A stretch of DNA of 64,000 nt from Pseudacidovorax sp. NFM-22 (GCF_021401245.1 NZ_JACBFY010000006.1:186001-250000); one strand, 5' to 3'; positions 17,381 through 27,246 are shown, counted from the stretch's first letter. Notes: generated by a model not told the origin, from the letters alone. Made by a program: numbers and translations.

Positions 17381-18436
17381 TCAGACCAGCTTCGCCGCCT
17401 CCAGCTCCTTCTTGAGGTAGGCGTAGAACAGCGGCGCCGCCACCAGCCCGGCCGGCCCGAAGACGGTTTCGGCCACGAACATCACCGACAGCAATTCCCA
17501 CACCGCCATGTGGGTGCGCTTGCCGACCACCTTGGCGTTGATGACGTACTCGGCCTTGTGGATCAGGATCAGGAAGACCAGGCAGGCCGCTGCCGTCACC
17601 GGCGAGACCGAAAGCCCCACCAGCGTCAGCACCACGTTGCACAGCAGGTTGCCCACGATGGGCACCAGCCCCGCCACGAAGGTGAAGGTGATCAGCACGG
17701 GCGTGTAGGGCAGCCGCGTGTCCCACAGCGGCAGCACCAGCAGCAGGAAGGTGGCCGTGAGGGCGGTGTTGAAGCTGGCAATCCAGAACTGGGCCGCCAC
17801 GATCTGCTTGAAGGCCAGGCCGAAGGTGGTGATGCGCTGGTGGAGTTCGGCAGCCAGGGGGCGGCGGTGGAGCGGCGGCAGCGCGACGGCGGCCAGGCCG
17901 CCGACGATCAGGCCCACGTAGCCGTGCAGCACGGCGTTGAGCCAGGCCCGGCCTGCCAGGGCGAGTGTGCCCGCTTCGTTGCGCAGGTAGTTGGCCACCA
18001 TGCGCTGGACGTCGTCGGCCGCCGCCGGCAGCGAAGCGGCCAACTCGGGCGGCAGCTTCTGGCGCAGTTCAAGGATGGTGCGGGCGATGTAGTCGAGCAG
18101 TCCGCGGTACTGCTGCGGCGCCTCCACCACGTATTCGCGCGCCTGCGAGACGCCCAGCGCCAGCAGCGCCAGCGGGCCCAGCACCACCAGCAGGATCGCC
18201 ACGGCCTTGATGATCGATTCGACCCGCGCCCGCGCGCGGGGTGGCAGCCGCCGATGTGCCCACTGCACCGTGAGGCGCGTGAACCAGCGCGTGAACAGAA
18301 AGCCCACGCAGGCGCACAGCAGGCCCACCAGCAGATGGCTGACCAGGATGCCCAGCAGGCCCAGCCCCATCAGCAGGTAGCTGGCGATGACCACCGGCCG
18401 GTTTGCGCCGACGGCGACAGGATGCGGCATCGTCAC
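17381..18436 (-). CDS. AI-2E/PerM-family transporter
   Basis: A 351-residue membrane protein with about eight hydrophobic helices, including a proximal pair (residues 13-50), a helix near 75-95 and a C-terminal group (about 160-330). This is the AI-2E family (YdiK/PerM/TqsA) layout, and the PIVGNLLCNVVLTLVGLSVSP and GPAGLVAAPLFYAYLKKEL segments are family-typical. Members include putative exporters and sodium/proton antiporters, so the substrate is unknown. The start is GTG 18436 or ATG 18430. It is 19 bp downstream of purM and conserved beside it in related bacteria. Confidence 0.88.
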   Translation of the reverse strand: MTMPHPVAVGANRPVVIASYLLMGLGLLGILVSHLLVGLLCACVGFLFTRWFTRLTVQWAHRRLPPRARARVESIIKAVAILLVVLGPLALLALGVSQAREYVVEAPQQYRGLLDYIARTILELRQKLPPELAASLPAAADDVQRMVANYLRNEAGTLALAGRAWLNAVLHGYVGLIVGGLAAVALPPLHRRPLAAELHQRITTFGLAFKQIVAAQFWIASFNTALTATFLLLVLPLWDTRLPYTPVLITFTFVAGLVPIVGNLLCNVVLTLVGLSVSPVTAAACLVFLILIHKAEYVINAKVVGKRTHMAVWELLSVMFVAETVFGPAGLVAAPLFYAYLKKELEAAKLV

Positions 18437-18455
18437 GGCGTTGCCGGGCGGATCC

Positions 18456-19523
18456 TCAGGCCACGACGACCGCGGCGCCGTTGCCGCGCTCGGCGATGGT
18501 GCCGATCTGGTAGACCGTCTCGCCTTGCGCGCGCAGCGTGGCGGCGCAGGCCTCGGCGTCCGCCGCGGCCACCACCACCACCATGCCGATGCCGTTGTTG
18601 AAGGTGCGGTTCATCTCGATGTCGTCGATGCCCGCCACCTTCTGCAGCCAGGCGAACAACTCGGTCTGCGGCCAGCTGCCCTTGGTGAGGTGGGCGGCGG
18701 TGCCTTCGGGCAGCACGCGCGGAATGTTCTCCAGCAGGCCGCCGCCGGTGATGTGGGCCAGGGCCTTGATGCCGCCGTCGCCCGCCTCGCCGCCGTGCGG
18801 ATGCGCGGCCAGCGCCGCCAGCACCGGCTTGACGTACAGGCGGGTGGGCGCCATCACGGCCTCGCGGAAGGGCTGGCCGTCCAGCGTGGCAGGCAGGTCG
18901 GTGCCGGCGCGCTCGATCACCTTGCGCACCAGCGAGAAGCCGTTGGAATGCACGCCGTGCGAGGCCAGGCCCAGCACCACGTCGCCGGGCTTGACGTTCT
19001 GGCCGGTGAGGATCTTCGACTTCTCGACCGCGCCGACGGCGAAGCCGGCCAGGTCATATTCGCCGGCGGGATACATGCCGGGCATCTCGGCCGTCTCGCC
19101 GCCGATCAGGGCGCAGCCCGACAGCTCGCAGCCGCGGGCGATGCCGCCCACGACGCGGGCGGCGGTGTCCACGTCCAGCTTGCCGCAGGCGAAGTAGTCC
19201 AGGAAGAACAGCGGCTCGGCGCCTTGCACCAGCACGTCGTTGACGCTCATGGCCACCAGGTCGATGCCAACGGTGTCGTGCATCTGCCATTCGAAGGCCA
19301 GCTTGAGCTTGGTGCCCACGCCGTCGGTGCCGGAGACCAGCACCGGCTCCTTGTAGCGCTTGGGCACCTCGAACAGGGCGCCGAAGCCGCCGATGCCGGC
19401 CAGCACGCCTTCGCGCATCGTCTTCTTCGCCAGCGGCTTGATGCGGTCGACCAGCGCGTCCCCCGCATCGATGTCGACGCCGGCGTCCTTGTAGCTGAGG
19501 GGGGTGGAGGAGGGCGAAGTCAT
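18456..19523 (-). CDS. purM: phosphoribosylformylglycinamidine cyclo-ligase
   Basis: A 355-residue enzyme of purine biosynthesis that closes the imidazole ring, using ATP to make aminoimidazole ribotide. The start [27 protein letters not shown], the glycine-rich [13 protein letters not shown] motif, the [14 protein letters not shown] motif and [16 protein letters not shown] are all canonical. ATG 19523 gives the standard length. It is divergent from hda, as in other Burkholderiales, with the AI-2E transporter gene downstream. Confidence 0.97.
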   Translation of the reverse strand: MTSPSSTPLSYKDAGVDIDAGDALVDRIKPLAKKTMREGVLAGIGGFGALFEVPKRYKEPVLVSGTDGVGTKLKLAFEWQMHDTVGIDLVAMSVNDVLVQGAEPLFFLDYFACGKLDVDTAARVVGGIARGCELSGCALIGGETAEMPGMYPAGEYDLAGFAVGAVEKSKILTGQNVKPGDVVLGLASHGVHSNGFSLVRKVIERAGTDLPATLDGQPFREAVMAPTRLYVKPVLAALAAHPHGGEAGDGGIKALAHITGGGLLENIPRVLPEGTAAHLTKGSWPQTELFAWLQKVAGIDDIEMNRTFNNGIGMVVVVAAADAEACAATLRAQGETVYQIGTIAERGNGAAVVVA

Positions 19524-19683
19524 GGTGGCGAGCGGCGCAGGGAAGGGACAAAAAGAAGGCGGCCCGGGCGTCTTCGACAGGCGCGGAGGCGGGCCGCATA
19601 GAATTTCACGCGATTTTAAGGGTCGGCTCCGGCCCGCCCCGCCGCATTCCCGCATCCCCTCCGCCGCCATCCATCTCCCTCGC

Positions 19684-20367
19684 ATGAAGCAGCTCGCGCT
19701 CGACATCGGCCTGCAGACAGCGCCGACGCTGGCGAGCTTCCACGTCGGGCCGAATGAAGAGGCGGTGGCCCATCTGCGGGCCTGGGTGGGCACGGGCCGG
19801 GGCACGCTGCACTCGCCGGTACCGATCTATCTCTGGGGCGAATCGGGCACCGGCAAGACGCACCTGCTGGAGTCGGTGGCCGCGGCCCTGTACGACCAGG
19901 GGGCGCGGCTGGGCTGGATGCACCCGGGCCTCTACGACCCACCGCCCTTCGACGAGCAATGGGACGCCGTGCTGATGGACGACGTGCACCTGTACGACAC
20001 CGTGCAGCAGCAGGCCGCCTTCAGCTGGTTCGTGCAGGCCCAGTCGCTGCAGTGCGGCGTGGTGGCGGCGGGCGAGCTGCCGCCGGCCGACCTCAAGCTG
20101 CGCGAGGACCTGCGCACGCGGCTGGCCTGGGGCCATGTGTTCCAGCTGCAGCTGCTGAGTGAGGCAGAGCGGCGGGCGGTGCTGCACGAGCTGGCCTCGG
20201 CGCGCGGCCTCAAGCTGCCGCCGGAGGTGGTCGACTACATGCTGCACCGCTTCAGCCGCGACCTGGGCAGCCTCATCGAGCTGCTCAAGAAGCTCGACGG
20301 TTATGCGCTGCAGACGCAGCGTGCCATCACCATCCCGCTGGTGCGGCACATGCTCGAGAACGAATGA
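19684..20367 (+). CDS. hda: DnaA regulatory inactivator Hda
   Basis: A 227-residue DnaA-like AAA+ protein that, with the sliding clamp, stimulates DnaA-ATP hydrolysis after initiation. The N-terminal clamp-binding peptide QLALDIG (residues 3-9) and the Walker A box [10 protein letters not shown] (51-60) are clear. The Walker B-like segment is [10 protein letters not shown]. There is no DnaA DNA-binding domain, which distinguishes Hda from DnaA. ATG 19684 is set by the clamp-binding motif. It leads a hda-pcnB-folK cluster. Confidence 0.95.
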   Translation: MKQLALDIGLQTAPTLASFHVGPNEEAVAHLRAWVGTGRGTLHSPVPIYLWGESGTGKTHLLESVAAALYDQGARLGWMHPGLYDPPPFDEQWDAVLMDDVHLYDTVQQQAAFSWFVQAQSLQCGVVAAGELPPADLKLREDLRTRLAWGHVFQLQLLSEAERRAVLHELASARGLKLPPEVVDYMLHRFSRDLGSLIELLKKLDGYALQTQRAITIPLVRHMLENE

Positions 20368-20376
20368 AGACACTCC

Positions 20377-20399
20377 GGGCCGCCCTGCGGGGGCGGCCC
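20377..20399. terminator. strong GC hairpin after hda, no T-tail
   Basis: A 9-bp perfect stem GGGCCGCCC / GGGCGGCCC with a 5-nt loop lies in the hda-pcnB gap. It lacks a U-run, so it may be an attenuator or transcript-end stabiliser rather than a full terminator. Confidence 0.5.
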
Positions 20400-20413
20400 G
20401 ACATACGGATTCC

Positions 20414-22054
20414 ATGATCAAGCAATTCATCGACAAGATCCTGGCCAAGACGGGCTCGGCCCGCGGCGGCCGTTCGCGCTTCGGCAAGCGCCAGGAAGTG
20501 GATGCCAGCGTGCACCGCATCGACCCCGCCCTGGTGGACGAGCGGGCCAAGAATGTGGTGACGACGCTGCAGCAGGCCGGCTTCGAGGCCTACATCGTGG
20601 GCGGCGCGGTGCGCGACCTGCTGCTGGGCCTGAAGCCCAAGGATTTCGACGTCGCCACCAACGCCACGCCGGAAGAGGTCAAGGGCCTGTTCCGCCGTGC
20701 CTTCATCATCGGCCGGCGCTTCCGCATCGTGCACGTGGTGTACGGCCGGGGGCGCGAGCACGAGGTGATCGAGGTCTCGACCTTCCGTGCCTACATGGAG
20801 GCCGGCGCTGCCGAGCAGGTGGCCGGCAACGAGCGCACCAGCAAGAGCGAACTCTCGGCCATGAAGCATGCCGTGGACGCCAGCGGCCGCGTGCTGCGCG
20901 ACAACGTCTGGGGCCCGCAGGACGAGGACGCCGCGCGGCGCGACTTCACCGTCAACGCGATGTATTACGACCCGGCGCGGCAGATCGTGGTGGACTACCA
21001 CAACGGCATCCGCGACGCGCAGAAGCTGGTGCTGCGCATGATCGGCGACCCCGCCACGCGCTACCGCGAGGATCCGGTGCGCATCGTGCGCGCCATCCGC
21101 TTCTCGGCCAAGCTGGCGGCGCTGGGCTTCAAGATGGACGCCAAGACGGCGGCGCCGCTGGTCGAATCGGCCCGGCTGCTGGCCGACGTGCCGCAGAGCC
21201 GCATGTTCGACGAGATGCTCAAGCTGCTGCAGACCGGCCATGCACTGGCCAGCATCGCGCAACTGCGCACGCTGGGCCTGGCGCGCGGCATCTATCCGCT
21301 GCTCGACGTGGTGGTGGAGCGCGCCGACCTGCCCTTCGTGAAAGCCGCGCTGGCCGACACCGACCGCCGCGTGGGCGAGGGCAAGCCGGTGGCGGCCAGC
21401 TTCCTGCTGGCCTGCGTGCTGTGGAGCGATGTGCGCGAGGGCTGGCAGGCGCGCCTCAAGGAGCGCCCGGGCCAGCGGGCACAACCGCCGATCCCCGCGT
21501 TGCAGGACGCCATCGACGACGTCTTCAACACCCGCATCGGCGACGTGTCGGGCCGCGGCAAGCTGGCGGCCGACATGCGCGAGATCTGGATGATGCAGCC
21601 GCGCTTTGACAAGCGCGTCGGCAGCACGCCCTACGGCCTGGTGGAGCAGGCGCGCTTCCGTGCCGGCTTCGACTTCATGCGCCTGCGCGCCGACATCGGC
21701 GAGGTGGACGAGGCGATTGCCGAGTGGTGGCAGGAGTTCAGCACCGCCGACGACATCCGCCGTGAGGACCTGATCGAGCAGGTGCGGGCGGAGCAGCGCA
21801 AGACACAGTCGGGCAACCGCGCACCGCGCGTGCACACGCGCAGCCCTCGTGCCGCGGCGCCTGCGCCGACAGGCGGTGGTGAACCGGCCGAGGCCGCGCT
21901 GGGCGAACAGACCGGCGATGGCGACGAGGCCCTGGTGCCCGTTGACGGCGAGGGCGGGGCACCGCGCAAGCGCCGGCGGCGCCGCAAGCCGCGTACCGGC
22001 GGCGGCGCGGCGGGTGGGGGCGACGCGGGCGGCTCCTCGCCCGACGCGGCGTGA
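20414..22054 (+). CDS. pcnB: poly(A) polymerase I
   Basis: A 546-residue class II nucleotidyltransferase that adds 3' poly(A) tails to RNA and speeds decay. The signature VGGAVRDLLLGLKPKDFDVATNATPEEVK (about 71-100) has the catalytic GG and DxD, and RRDFTVNAMYYDP follows. The extended, basic, low-complexity C-terminal tail (RKRRRRRKPRTGGGAAGGGD) is typical of PcnB and separates it from CCA-adding enzymes. ATG 20414 precedes MIKQFIDKIL. Its stop overlaps the GTG start of folK by 4 bp. Confidence 0.95.
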   Translation: MIKQFIDKILAKTGSARGGRSRFGKRQEVDASVHRIDPALVDERAKNVVTTLQQAGFEAYIVGGAVRDLLLGLKPKDFDVATNATPEEVKGLFRRAFIIGRRFRIVHVVYGRGREHEVIEVSTFRAYMEAGAAEQVAGNERTSKSELSAMKHAVDASGRVLRDNVWGPQDEDAARRDFTVNAMYYDPARQIVVDYHNGIRDAQKLVLRMIGDPATRYREDPVRIVRAIRFSAKLAALGFKMDAKTAAPLVESARLLADVPQSRMFDEMLKLLQTGHALASIAQLRTLGLARGIYPLLDVVVERADLPFVKAALADTDRRVGEGKPVAASFLLACVLWSDVREGWQARLKERPGQRAQPPIPALQDAIDDVFNTRIGDVSGRGKLAADMREIWMMQPRFDKRVGSTPYGLVEQARFRAGFDFMRLRADIGEVDEAIAEWWQEFSTADDIRREDLIEQVRAEQRKTQSGNRAPRVHTRSPRAAAPAPTGGGEPAEAALGEQTGDGDEALVPVDGEGGAPRKRRRRRKPRTGGGAAGGGDAGGSSPDAA

Positions 22055-22602
22055 GCCTCGCGCCGGGCACGCCGACGGGCGCACCCATCGCCAGCGACGC
22101 TGGAGGTCGCCCCGTCCCAGGCATGCACGCCGTACCCGAAGTGCCCTGCGTGCGCGCCTACGTGGCGCTTGGCGCCAACCTCGGCGACGCCCAAGCGGCC
22201 GTGGTTCGTGCACTCGCCGACCTTGGCGGCCTGCCGCGGACGCGCCTGGTCGCCCGCTCCAGCCTCTACCGCAGCGCGCCCGTCGATGCTGGCGGCCCGG
22301 ACTTCATCAATGCGGTCGCCGCCCTCGACACGCAGCTGTCGCCGCTCGATTTCCTCGATGAACTGCAGCGCCTGGAGCTCGAGGCGGGCCGTGAGCGACC
22401 GTATCGCAACGCGCCGCGCACGCTGGATCTGGACCTGCTGCTCCATGGCGATGCCCGCATCGCCGAGCCGCGCCTCGTGGTGCCCCACCCGCGGATGCAC
22501 GAGCGGGCCTTCGTACTGTTGCCACTGGCGGAAATCGCGCCCGAGCGGGTTGACGGGGCGCAGCTCGCAGCCGTGTCGGGCCAAGCCATCCAACGCCTCT
22601 GA
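22051..22602 (+). CDS. folK: 2-amino-4-hydroxy-6-hydroxymethyldihydropteridine diphosphokinase
   Basis: A 183-residue folate-pathway kinase that transfers pyrophosphate from ATP to the pterin before dihydropteroate synthesis. Family motifs are YVALGANLGDAQAAV (about 34-48), the DLDLLLHGD signature and the PHPRMHERAFVLLPLAEIAPE segment. The GTG at 22051 overlaps the pcnB stop; ATG 22123, 24 codons later, is an alternative start nearer the conserved domain. The pcnB-folK pair is widespread in proteobacteria. Confidence 0.93.
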   Translation: MSLAPGTPTGAPIASDAGGRPVPGMHAVPEVPCVRAYVALGANLGDAQAAVVRALADLGGLPRTRLVARSSLYRSAPVDAGGPDFINAVAALDTQLSPLDFLDELQRLELEAGRERPYRNAPRTLDLDLLLHGDARIAEPRLVVPHPRMHERAFVLLPLAEIAPERVDGAQLAAVSGQAIQRL

Positions 22603-22615
22603 AGCACCCGTTGGG

Positions 22616-22631
22616 GGCGCCGGCAGGCGCC
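22616..22631. terminator. short GC hairpin after folK
   Basis: GGCGCC / GGCGCC with a GGCA loop, followed by GCCCTTT, lies just after folK and before the PhoU-like gene. It is a weak candidate terminator. Confidence 0.4.
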
Positions 22632-22701
22632 GCCCTTTACACTCGCGGGTTGCTCGGGTGTCATCACCCTGTCGCATCTTTCGTGTAAGGACGCCAATTT
22701 C

Positions 22702-23346
22702 ATGCTCGGCAAGCTGCTGCCCCGCGAGGGCAATTTCTTTGAGATGTTCAACCAGCATGCCGAGCGCATCGTCGAGGCCGCACGGGCCTTCGAACAGCTG
22801 GTCGCCAACTACAACGACGTACACCTGCGTGAGCAGTACAACCGCGACGTCGACAACGCCGAACGCGCGGCCGACCGGGTGACGCACGACGTCAACCTGC
22901 TGCTGCACAAGACCTTCATCACCCCCATCGACCGGGAGCAGATCCACAAGCTCATCAACACGATGGACGACGTGGCCGACCTGATCCAGGACTGCGCCGA
23001 GACCATGGCGCTGTACGACGTGCGGCAGATGACGGACGAGATCTCCCGCCTGACCGCCCTGTCGGTCAAGTGCTGCGGCCGCCTCAAGGATGCCGTCAAG
23101 TACCTGGGCAAGATCGCCGATCCCGCCGTGGCCGAGGCCACGCTCAAGACCTGCGAAGAGATCGACCGCATCGAATCCGACGCCGACCGGGTCATGCGCA
23201 GCGCCATGAGCAAGCTCTTCCGCGAAGAGCCCGACGTGCGCGAAGTGATCAAGCTCAAGGCCATCTACGAGCTGCTGGAAACGGTCACCGACAAGTGCGA
23301 GGACGTGGCCAACGTGATCGAGGGCATCATCCTCGAGAACTCCTGA
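22702..23346 (+). CDS. DUF47 (PhoU-like) phosphate transport regulator
   Basis: A 214-residue all-helical protein of the DUF47/PhoU-like family, found with Pit-type transporters. The sequence begins LLPREGNFFEMFNQHAE and is rich in charged helices with the repeated E/DxxxD metal-binding pattern (for example EEIDRIESDADRVM and LETVTDKCEDVANVIEGIIL). It lies 19 bp before pit and is almost certainly its partner. Its role in modulating phosphate transport is inferred from the family. Confidence 0.92.
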   Translation: MLGKLLPREGNFFEMFNQHAERIVEAARAFEQLVANYNDVHLREQYNRDVDNAERAADRVTHDVNLLLHKTFITPIDREQIHKLINTMDDVADLIQDCAETMALYDVRQMTDEISRLTALSVKCCGRLKDAVKYLGKIADPAVAEATLKTCEEIDRIESDADRVMRSAMSKLFREEPDVREVIKLKAIYELLETVTDKCEDVANVIEGIILENS

Positions 23347-23365
23347 GTCGCCGGGAGCAGTCTCC

Positions 23366-24376
23366 ATGGCAACGGTTCAGGTCGCCCTCTGGGTGGTGGT
23401 GGTGCTGGTCGCGCTGGCCATCGCCTTCGACTTCATGAACGGCTTCCACGATGCGGCGAATTCCATCGCCACTGTGGTGTCCACCGGCGTGCTCAAGCCG
23501 GGCCAGGCGGTGCTGTTCGCCGCCTTCTTCAACTTGATTGCCATCTTCGTCTTCCACCTCAGCGTGGCGGCGACGGTGGGCAAGGGCATCGCGCATGCCA
23601 ATGTCATCGACGTGCACGTGGTGTTCGGCGCGCTGATCGGGGCCATCAGCTGGAATCTGGTCACGTGGTACTACGGCATTCCCAGCAGCTCGTCGCATGC
23701 GCTGATCGGCGGCATCGTGGGCGCCGTGTTGGCCAAGACCGGCACCTCGGGCCTGGTGGGTGCGGGTATCTGGAAGACGGTGGCCTTCATCTTCGTTTCG
23801 CCGCTGCTGGGCTTCCTGCTGGGCTCGCTGATGATGGTGGCCGTGGCCTGGATCTTCCGCCGGGCCACGCCCTCCCGGGTGGACCGGTGGTTCCGGCGGC
23901 TCCAGCTGGTCTCTGCCGGCGCCTACAGCCTGGGCCATGGCGGCAACGATGCGCAGAAGACCATCGGCATCATCTGGATGCTGCTGCTGGCCACCGGCTA
24001 CGCCTCCGCCGCCGACACCTCGCCGCCCACCTGGGTGGTGGTGTGCTGTTACACGGCCATTGCCCTGGGCACCATGTTCGGTGGCTGGCGCATCGTGCGC
24101 ACCATGGGCCAGAAGATCACCAAGCTCAAGCCGGTGGGCGGCTTCTGCGCCGAGACGGGCGGGGCGCTGACGCTGTTCCTGGCGACGGCGCTGGGCATTC
24201 CCGTGTCGACCACGCACACCATCACGGGTGCCATCGTCGGTGTGGGGTCGGTCCAACGCGCCAGCGCGGTGCGCTGGGGCGTGGCGGGCAACATCGTGTG
24301 GGCATGGATCTTCACCATCCCCGCCGCCGCCTTCGTGGCAGCCATCGCCTACTGGCTGAGCATGCAGCTGTTCTGA
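23366..24376 (+). CDS. pit: low-affinity inorganic phosphate transporter
   Basis: A 336-residue Pit-family (PiT/SLC20-like) integral membrane protein with about ten hydrophobic segments, which takes up phosphate with a cation across the inner membrane. The family repeats are seen twice: FMNGFHDAANSIATVVSTG (about 20-38) and SLGHGGNDAQKTIGIIWM (about 188-205), each carrying the conserved GxxDAxN/GGNDA motif. ATG 23366 has GGGAG upstream. It forms an operon with the DUF47 gene and converges on the TM2-domain gene. Confidence 0.95.
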   Translation: MATVQVALWVVVVLVALAIAFDFMNGFHDAANSIATVVSTGVLKPGQAVLFAAFFNLIAIFVFHLSVAATVGKGIAHANVIDVHVVFGALIGAISWNLVTWYYGIPSSSSHALIGGIVGAVLAKTGTSGLVGAGIWKTVAFIFVSPLLGFLLGSLMMVAVAWIFRRATPSRVDRWFRRLQLVSAGAYSLGHGGNDAQKTIGIIWMLLLATGYASAADTSPPTWVVVCCYTAIALGTMFGGWRIVRTMGQKITKLKPVGGFCAETGGALTLFLATALGIPVSTTHTITGAIVGVGSVQRASAVRWGVAGNIVWAWIFTIPAAAFVAAIAYWLSMQLF

Positions 24377-24404
24377 GGCGGCGGCGCGCCGGCCTGCCAC
24401 CTGC

Positions 24405-24905
24405 TCATTGCGAGATGCGGCGGCCTTCCTCGATCTGGTGCTCGAAGTAGCGCTGGAAGCTGAAGACGATGCTCGACATCAGCACCGTCGCGCCGATCAG
24501 CAATGCAAGCACGACGGCGCCGATGGTGAACCAGTTGGTGGTGCCCGGCGCCGCATCGGGCGCGAGCTGCGGGTTGTGCTTCGCGTTCCAGCGTTCCGGC
24601 GTCATCAGGCCGTAGATGATGGCCATCAGCGCGCAGCCCGCGATGGTGAAGCCCAGGAACGGGATGAGCACCCAGCTCCAGCCGTCGTCCAGCCCGTACA
24701 TGCGGGCCCGCTCCACGCCGTAGAGGCCCAGCGCCGTCGGGATCGGCAGCAGCCAGCCCAGCATGTCGCCCAGGCCGTGGAGGTAGAAGCGGTGCAGTCC
24801 CAGCGGGCCGCCCACGAAGGCGAGCCACGCTGCGAGGGTCTTGCTGCGGGGGCTGCGAACGGTAACGGCGCCGGGGACGGTCCCGGCCTGGGTGTCGATG
24901 GTCAT
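24405..24905 (-). CDS. TM2-domain membrane protein
   Basis: A 166-residue protein with a TM2 domain (about 24-90): SKTLAAWLAFVGGPLGLHRFYLHGLGDMLGWL shows the pattern of a first helix, the GxHRFYLG-like turn and a second helix. A further hydrophobic helix is near 128-150. TM2 proteins are uncharacterised membrane proteins in most bacteria. ATG 24905 has a GGACC-type element a few bases upstream. It lies 9 bp after the acetyltransferase gene on the same strand. Confidence 0.8.
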   Translation of the reverse strand: MTIDTQAGTVPGAVTVRSPRSKTLAAWLAFVGGPLGLHRFYLHGLGDMLGWLLPIPTALGLYGVERARMYGLDDGWSWVLIPFLGFTIAGCALMAIIYGLMTPERWNAKHNPQLAPDAAPGTTNWFTIGAVVLALLIGATVLMSSIVFSFQRYFEHQIEEGRRISQ

Positions 24906-24914
24906 GGCGGGTCC

Positions 24915-25442
24915 TTATTCGGGTGACGTGCTGCTGCCTTCGCCGAGCACCTTGTCCATCAGCACCACATCGCGCCACTGGCCGAACTTCCAGCCGCAGT
25001 CCTTGATGACGCCGACTTCGACGAAGCCCAGCTTGCGATGGACGCCGACCGACCCGGCATTGGCCGAGTCGCCGATCACGGCGATGAGCTTGCGCACACC
25101 GGCTGCCTGGGCGGCGGCGACCAGGGCTTCAAGAAGCCGTGCCCCGACGCCCATGCCGCGTGCGGCGTCGGCGATATAGATCGAGTCCTCGGCGGAATAG
25201 CGATAAGCGGGCCGCGGCTTGAACCAGTTGCAGTAGGCGAAGCCGAGCACCTCGCCGGCCTCGTTCTCGGCCACCAGATAGGGCAGGCCCTTGGCCAGCA
25301 CGTCGGCCCGGCGATTGGACATGTCGGCCTGGGTCGGGGCGTCGGTCTCGAAGGTGCCCGTGCCGTTCAGGACGTGATGGGCATAGATGGCCGTGATGGC
25401 CGCGAGATCTTCGTCGCGGCTGGGTCGAATGGTCAGGTGCAT
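24915..25442 (-). CDS. GNAT N-acetyltransferase (phosphinothricin-acetyltransferase-like)
   Basis: A 175-residue GNAT-fold acetyltransferase of the pat/bar-like group (MHLTIRPSRDEDLAAITAIYAHHVLNGTGTFE start). The acetyl-CoA loop is GMGVGARLLEAL (about 104-115), and the C-terminal VHRKLGFVEVGVIKDCGWKFGQW segment is typical of the family. It may acetylate methionine sulphoximine-like or other amines; the substrate is not known. ATG 25442 is used because homology begins there. It is divergent from rpsP and upstream of the TM2 gene. Confidence 0.88.
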   Translation of the reverse strand: MHLTIRPSRDEDLAAITAIYAHHVLNGTGTFETDAPTQADMSNRRADVLAKGLPYLVAENEAGEVLGFAYCNWFKPRPAYRYSAEDSIYIADAARGMGVGARLLEALVAAAQAAGVRKLIAVIGDSANAGSVGVHRKLGFVEVGVIKDCGWKFGQWRDVVLMDKVLGEGSSTSPE

Positions 25443-25466
25443 GGAAGCAGGGGTGCGGAAGGGCGC

Positions 25467-25472
25467 TATACT
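25467..25472 (+). promoter_or_regulatory. -10 element of the rpsP operon promoter
   Basis: TATACT lies about 127 bp before rpsP in the divergent gap. No convincing -35 hexamer is visible at 17 bp, so only the -10 is called. It would give rpsP a leader of about 120 nt. Confidence 0.45.
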
Positions 25473-25598
25473 GGCGGGCTTTTCAGCGTGTCGCTGGCCG
25501 GGTGGCCATGTCGCGTGTCTCAACGCTGGAGAAGAATTCACCGGCCGATCCCAGGCATTCCCAGAAACCTGCGGCTGGCTCCACCCCAAGGATAAATC

Positions 25599-25874
25599 AT
25601 GGTCGTCATTCGACTCTCCCGCGGCGGCTCCAAGGGCCGTCCGTTCTTCAACATCGTCGTCGCCGACAAGCGCACCCGTCGCGACGGCCGCTTCATCGAG
25701 CGTCTGGGCTTCTACAACCCCACCGCCCGCGGCGGCGAGGAAAGCATCCGTATCGCCCAGGACCGCCTGGCCTACTGGAAGAGCGTCGGCGCCCAGGCTT
25801 CGCCCACCGTGGTGCGCCTGATCAAGCAGGCCGGCACCGCCGCCCCTGTCGCTGCCGAACAAGCCGCCGCCTGA
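25599..25874 (+). CDS. rpsP: 30S ribosomal protein S16
   Basis: A 91-residue ribosomal protein needed for 30S assembly. The start [41 protein letters not shown] is diagnostic. The C-terminus carries an alanine-rich extension. It is first in the conserved rpsP-rimM-trmD-rplS cluster linking ribosomal proteins with a ribosome-maturation factor and a tRNA methyltransferase. Confidence 0.98.
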   Translation: MVVIRLSRGGSKGRPFFNIVVADKRTRRDGRFIERLGFYNPTARGGEESIRIAQDRLAYWKSVGAQASPTVVRLIKQAGTAAPVAAEQAAA

Positions 25875-25891
25875 TCGGCGCGCCGTCGCCG

Positions 25892-26452
25892 ATGCTGCCC
25901 ACGCTCGACGCTGCCGAACTGCCGGCGGACGCCATCGAAGTCGGGCGCATCGTCGATGCCTGGGGCATCAAGGGCTGGTTCAAGGTCCTGCCCCACAGCG
26001 CCGAGCCCGAGGCGCTGTTCACTTCCAAGCGCTGGTTCCTCCAGCCGCCTGGCAACGGTCGCCAGGTCTTTCGACTTCCCATCCGAGAAGCCCGCGAGCA
26101 CACCGACTGCATCGTGGCGCATTCCGACGAGGTGCCCGACCGCAACGCGGCCGAGGCCCTGCGCGGTGCGCGCATCTTCGTGCCGCGCTCCCTGTTTCCG
26201 ACGCCGGGCGACGACGAGTACTACTGGGTCGACCTTGTCGGCCTGTCGGTCGTCAACCGCGAAGGCGTGGCCTTGGGCACGGTGCGTGAACTGCTGGCGA
26301 CCGGCCCGCAGACCACCCTGGTCCTCGAGGTGCCGCCGGCTGCCGAAGGCGACAAGCCCGGCGAGCGGTTGATTCCCTTCGTCTCCGCCATCGTCGACAA
26401 GGTCGATCTGGCCGGCCGCCTCATCGTGGCCGACTGGCAGCCCGACTACTGA
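25892..26452 (+). CDS. rimM: ribosome maturation factor RimM
   Basis: A 186-residue two-domain protein (RimM N-domain about 15-95, PRC-barrel-like C-domain about 105-180) that assists 16S 3'-domain assembly. The [20 protein letters not shown] start and the [24 protein letters not shown] and [23 protein letters not shown] segments are typical. ATG 25892 is 17 bp after rpsP; the first ten residues lack similarity, so the exact start is slightly uncertain. Confidence 0.95.
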   Translation: MLPTLDAAELPADAIEVGRIVDAWGIKGWFKVLPHSAEPEALFTSKRWFLQPPGNGRQVFRLPIREAREHTDCIVAHSDEVPDRNAAEALRGARIFVPRSLFPTPGDDEYYWVDLVGLSVVNREGVALGTVRELLATGPQTTLVLEVPPAAEGDKPGERLIPFVSAIVDKVDLAGRLIVADWQPDY

Positions 26453-26487
26453 GCGGCTGGCCCACTGCCGCCTGCACGCGGACGCGC

Positions 26488-27246
26488 ATGCGCTTCGACG
26501 TCCTCACCCTTTTTCCGGAACTGTTCGCGCCCTTCCTCGCCAACGGCATCAACCGGCGCGCCTTTGCGTCCGGACAGGTGGACGTGCGCTTCTGGAATCC
26601 GCGCGACTTTGCCGAAGGTAATTACCGGCGCGTCGACGACCGGCCTTTCGGCGGCGGGCCCGGCATGGTCATGATGGCCGAGCCCCTGGCCCGTTGCGTG
26701 GAGGCTGCCGTTGCCGACCGGGGTGAGGCCTCGCCCGTGGTCCTTTTCTCGCCCGTGGGCCAGCCATTGCGCCACGCGGTGGTGACCGAATGGGCGGCCA
26801 GTGCGGGGGCGGTGCTGCTCTGCGGCCGCTACGAGGGGCTGGATCAGCGCTTCATCGACCGCTACGTCACCCACCAGATCAGCCTGGGCGATTTCGTGCT
26901 GTCCGGCGGCGAACTGGCGGCGCTGGCGTTGCTCGATGCCGTGGCACGGCTGCAGCCCGGCGTGCTCGGCGACGCCGACAGCCATGCGCAGGACAGTTTC
27001 AATCCCGAGCTGGATGGCCTGCTCGACTGTCCGCACTACACGCGACCCGAGGTCTGGCGCGACATGTCCGTGCCGGCGCCCCTGATGTCCGGCCACCACG
27101 CCCAGATCGAGCGCTGGCGGCGGGAGCAGCGGCTGGCGCTGACGGCCGAGCGCCGGCCCGACCTGATCGCCGCGGCCCGCGCCGAAGGCCGTCTCCAGCC
27201 GCGGGACGAGCAGTACTTGCAGCAACTGCCGCAGCCCGCGCTATAA
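26488..27246 (+). CDS. trmD: tRNA (guanine-N1-)-methyltransferase
   Basis: A 252-residue SPOUT-fold methyltransferase that makes m1G37 next to the anticodon of several tRNAs, preventing frameshifts. The trefoil-knot signatures [17 protein letters not shown] (about 51-67), [14 protein letters not shown] and [16 protein letters not shown] are intact. ATG 26488 gives the usual start [10 protein letters not shown]. The third gene of the rpsP operon; its stop codon overlaps a TATAAT-type promoter for rplS. Confidence 0.97.
   Translation: MRFDVLTLFPELFAPFLANGINRRAFASGQVDVRFWNPRDFAEGNYRRVDDRPFGGGPGMVMMAEPLARCVEAAVADRGEASPVVLFSPVGQPLRHAVVTEWAASAGAVLLCGRYEGLDQRFIDRYVTHQISLGDFVLSGGELAALALLDAVARLQPGVLGDADSHAQDSFNPELDGLLDCPHYTRPEVWRDMSVPAPLMSGHHAQIERWRREQRLALTAERRPDLIAAARAEGRLQPRDEQYLQQLPQPAL

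Noticed and set aside
20327-22213. 628-codon open frame antisense to pcnB
   Set aside because: A shadow of pcnB and folK in high-GC DNA, without family motifs.
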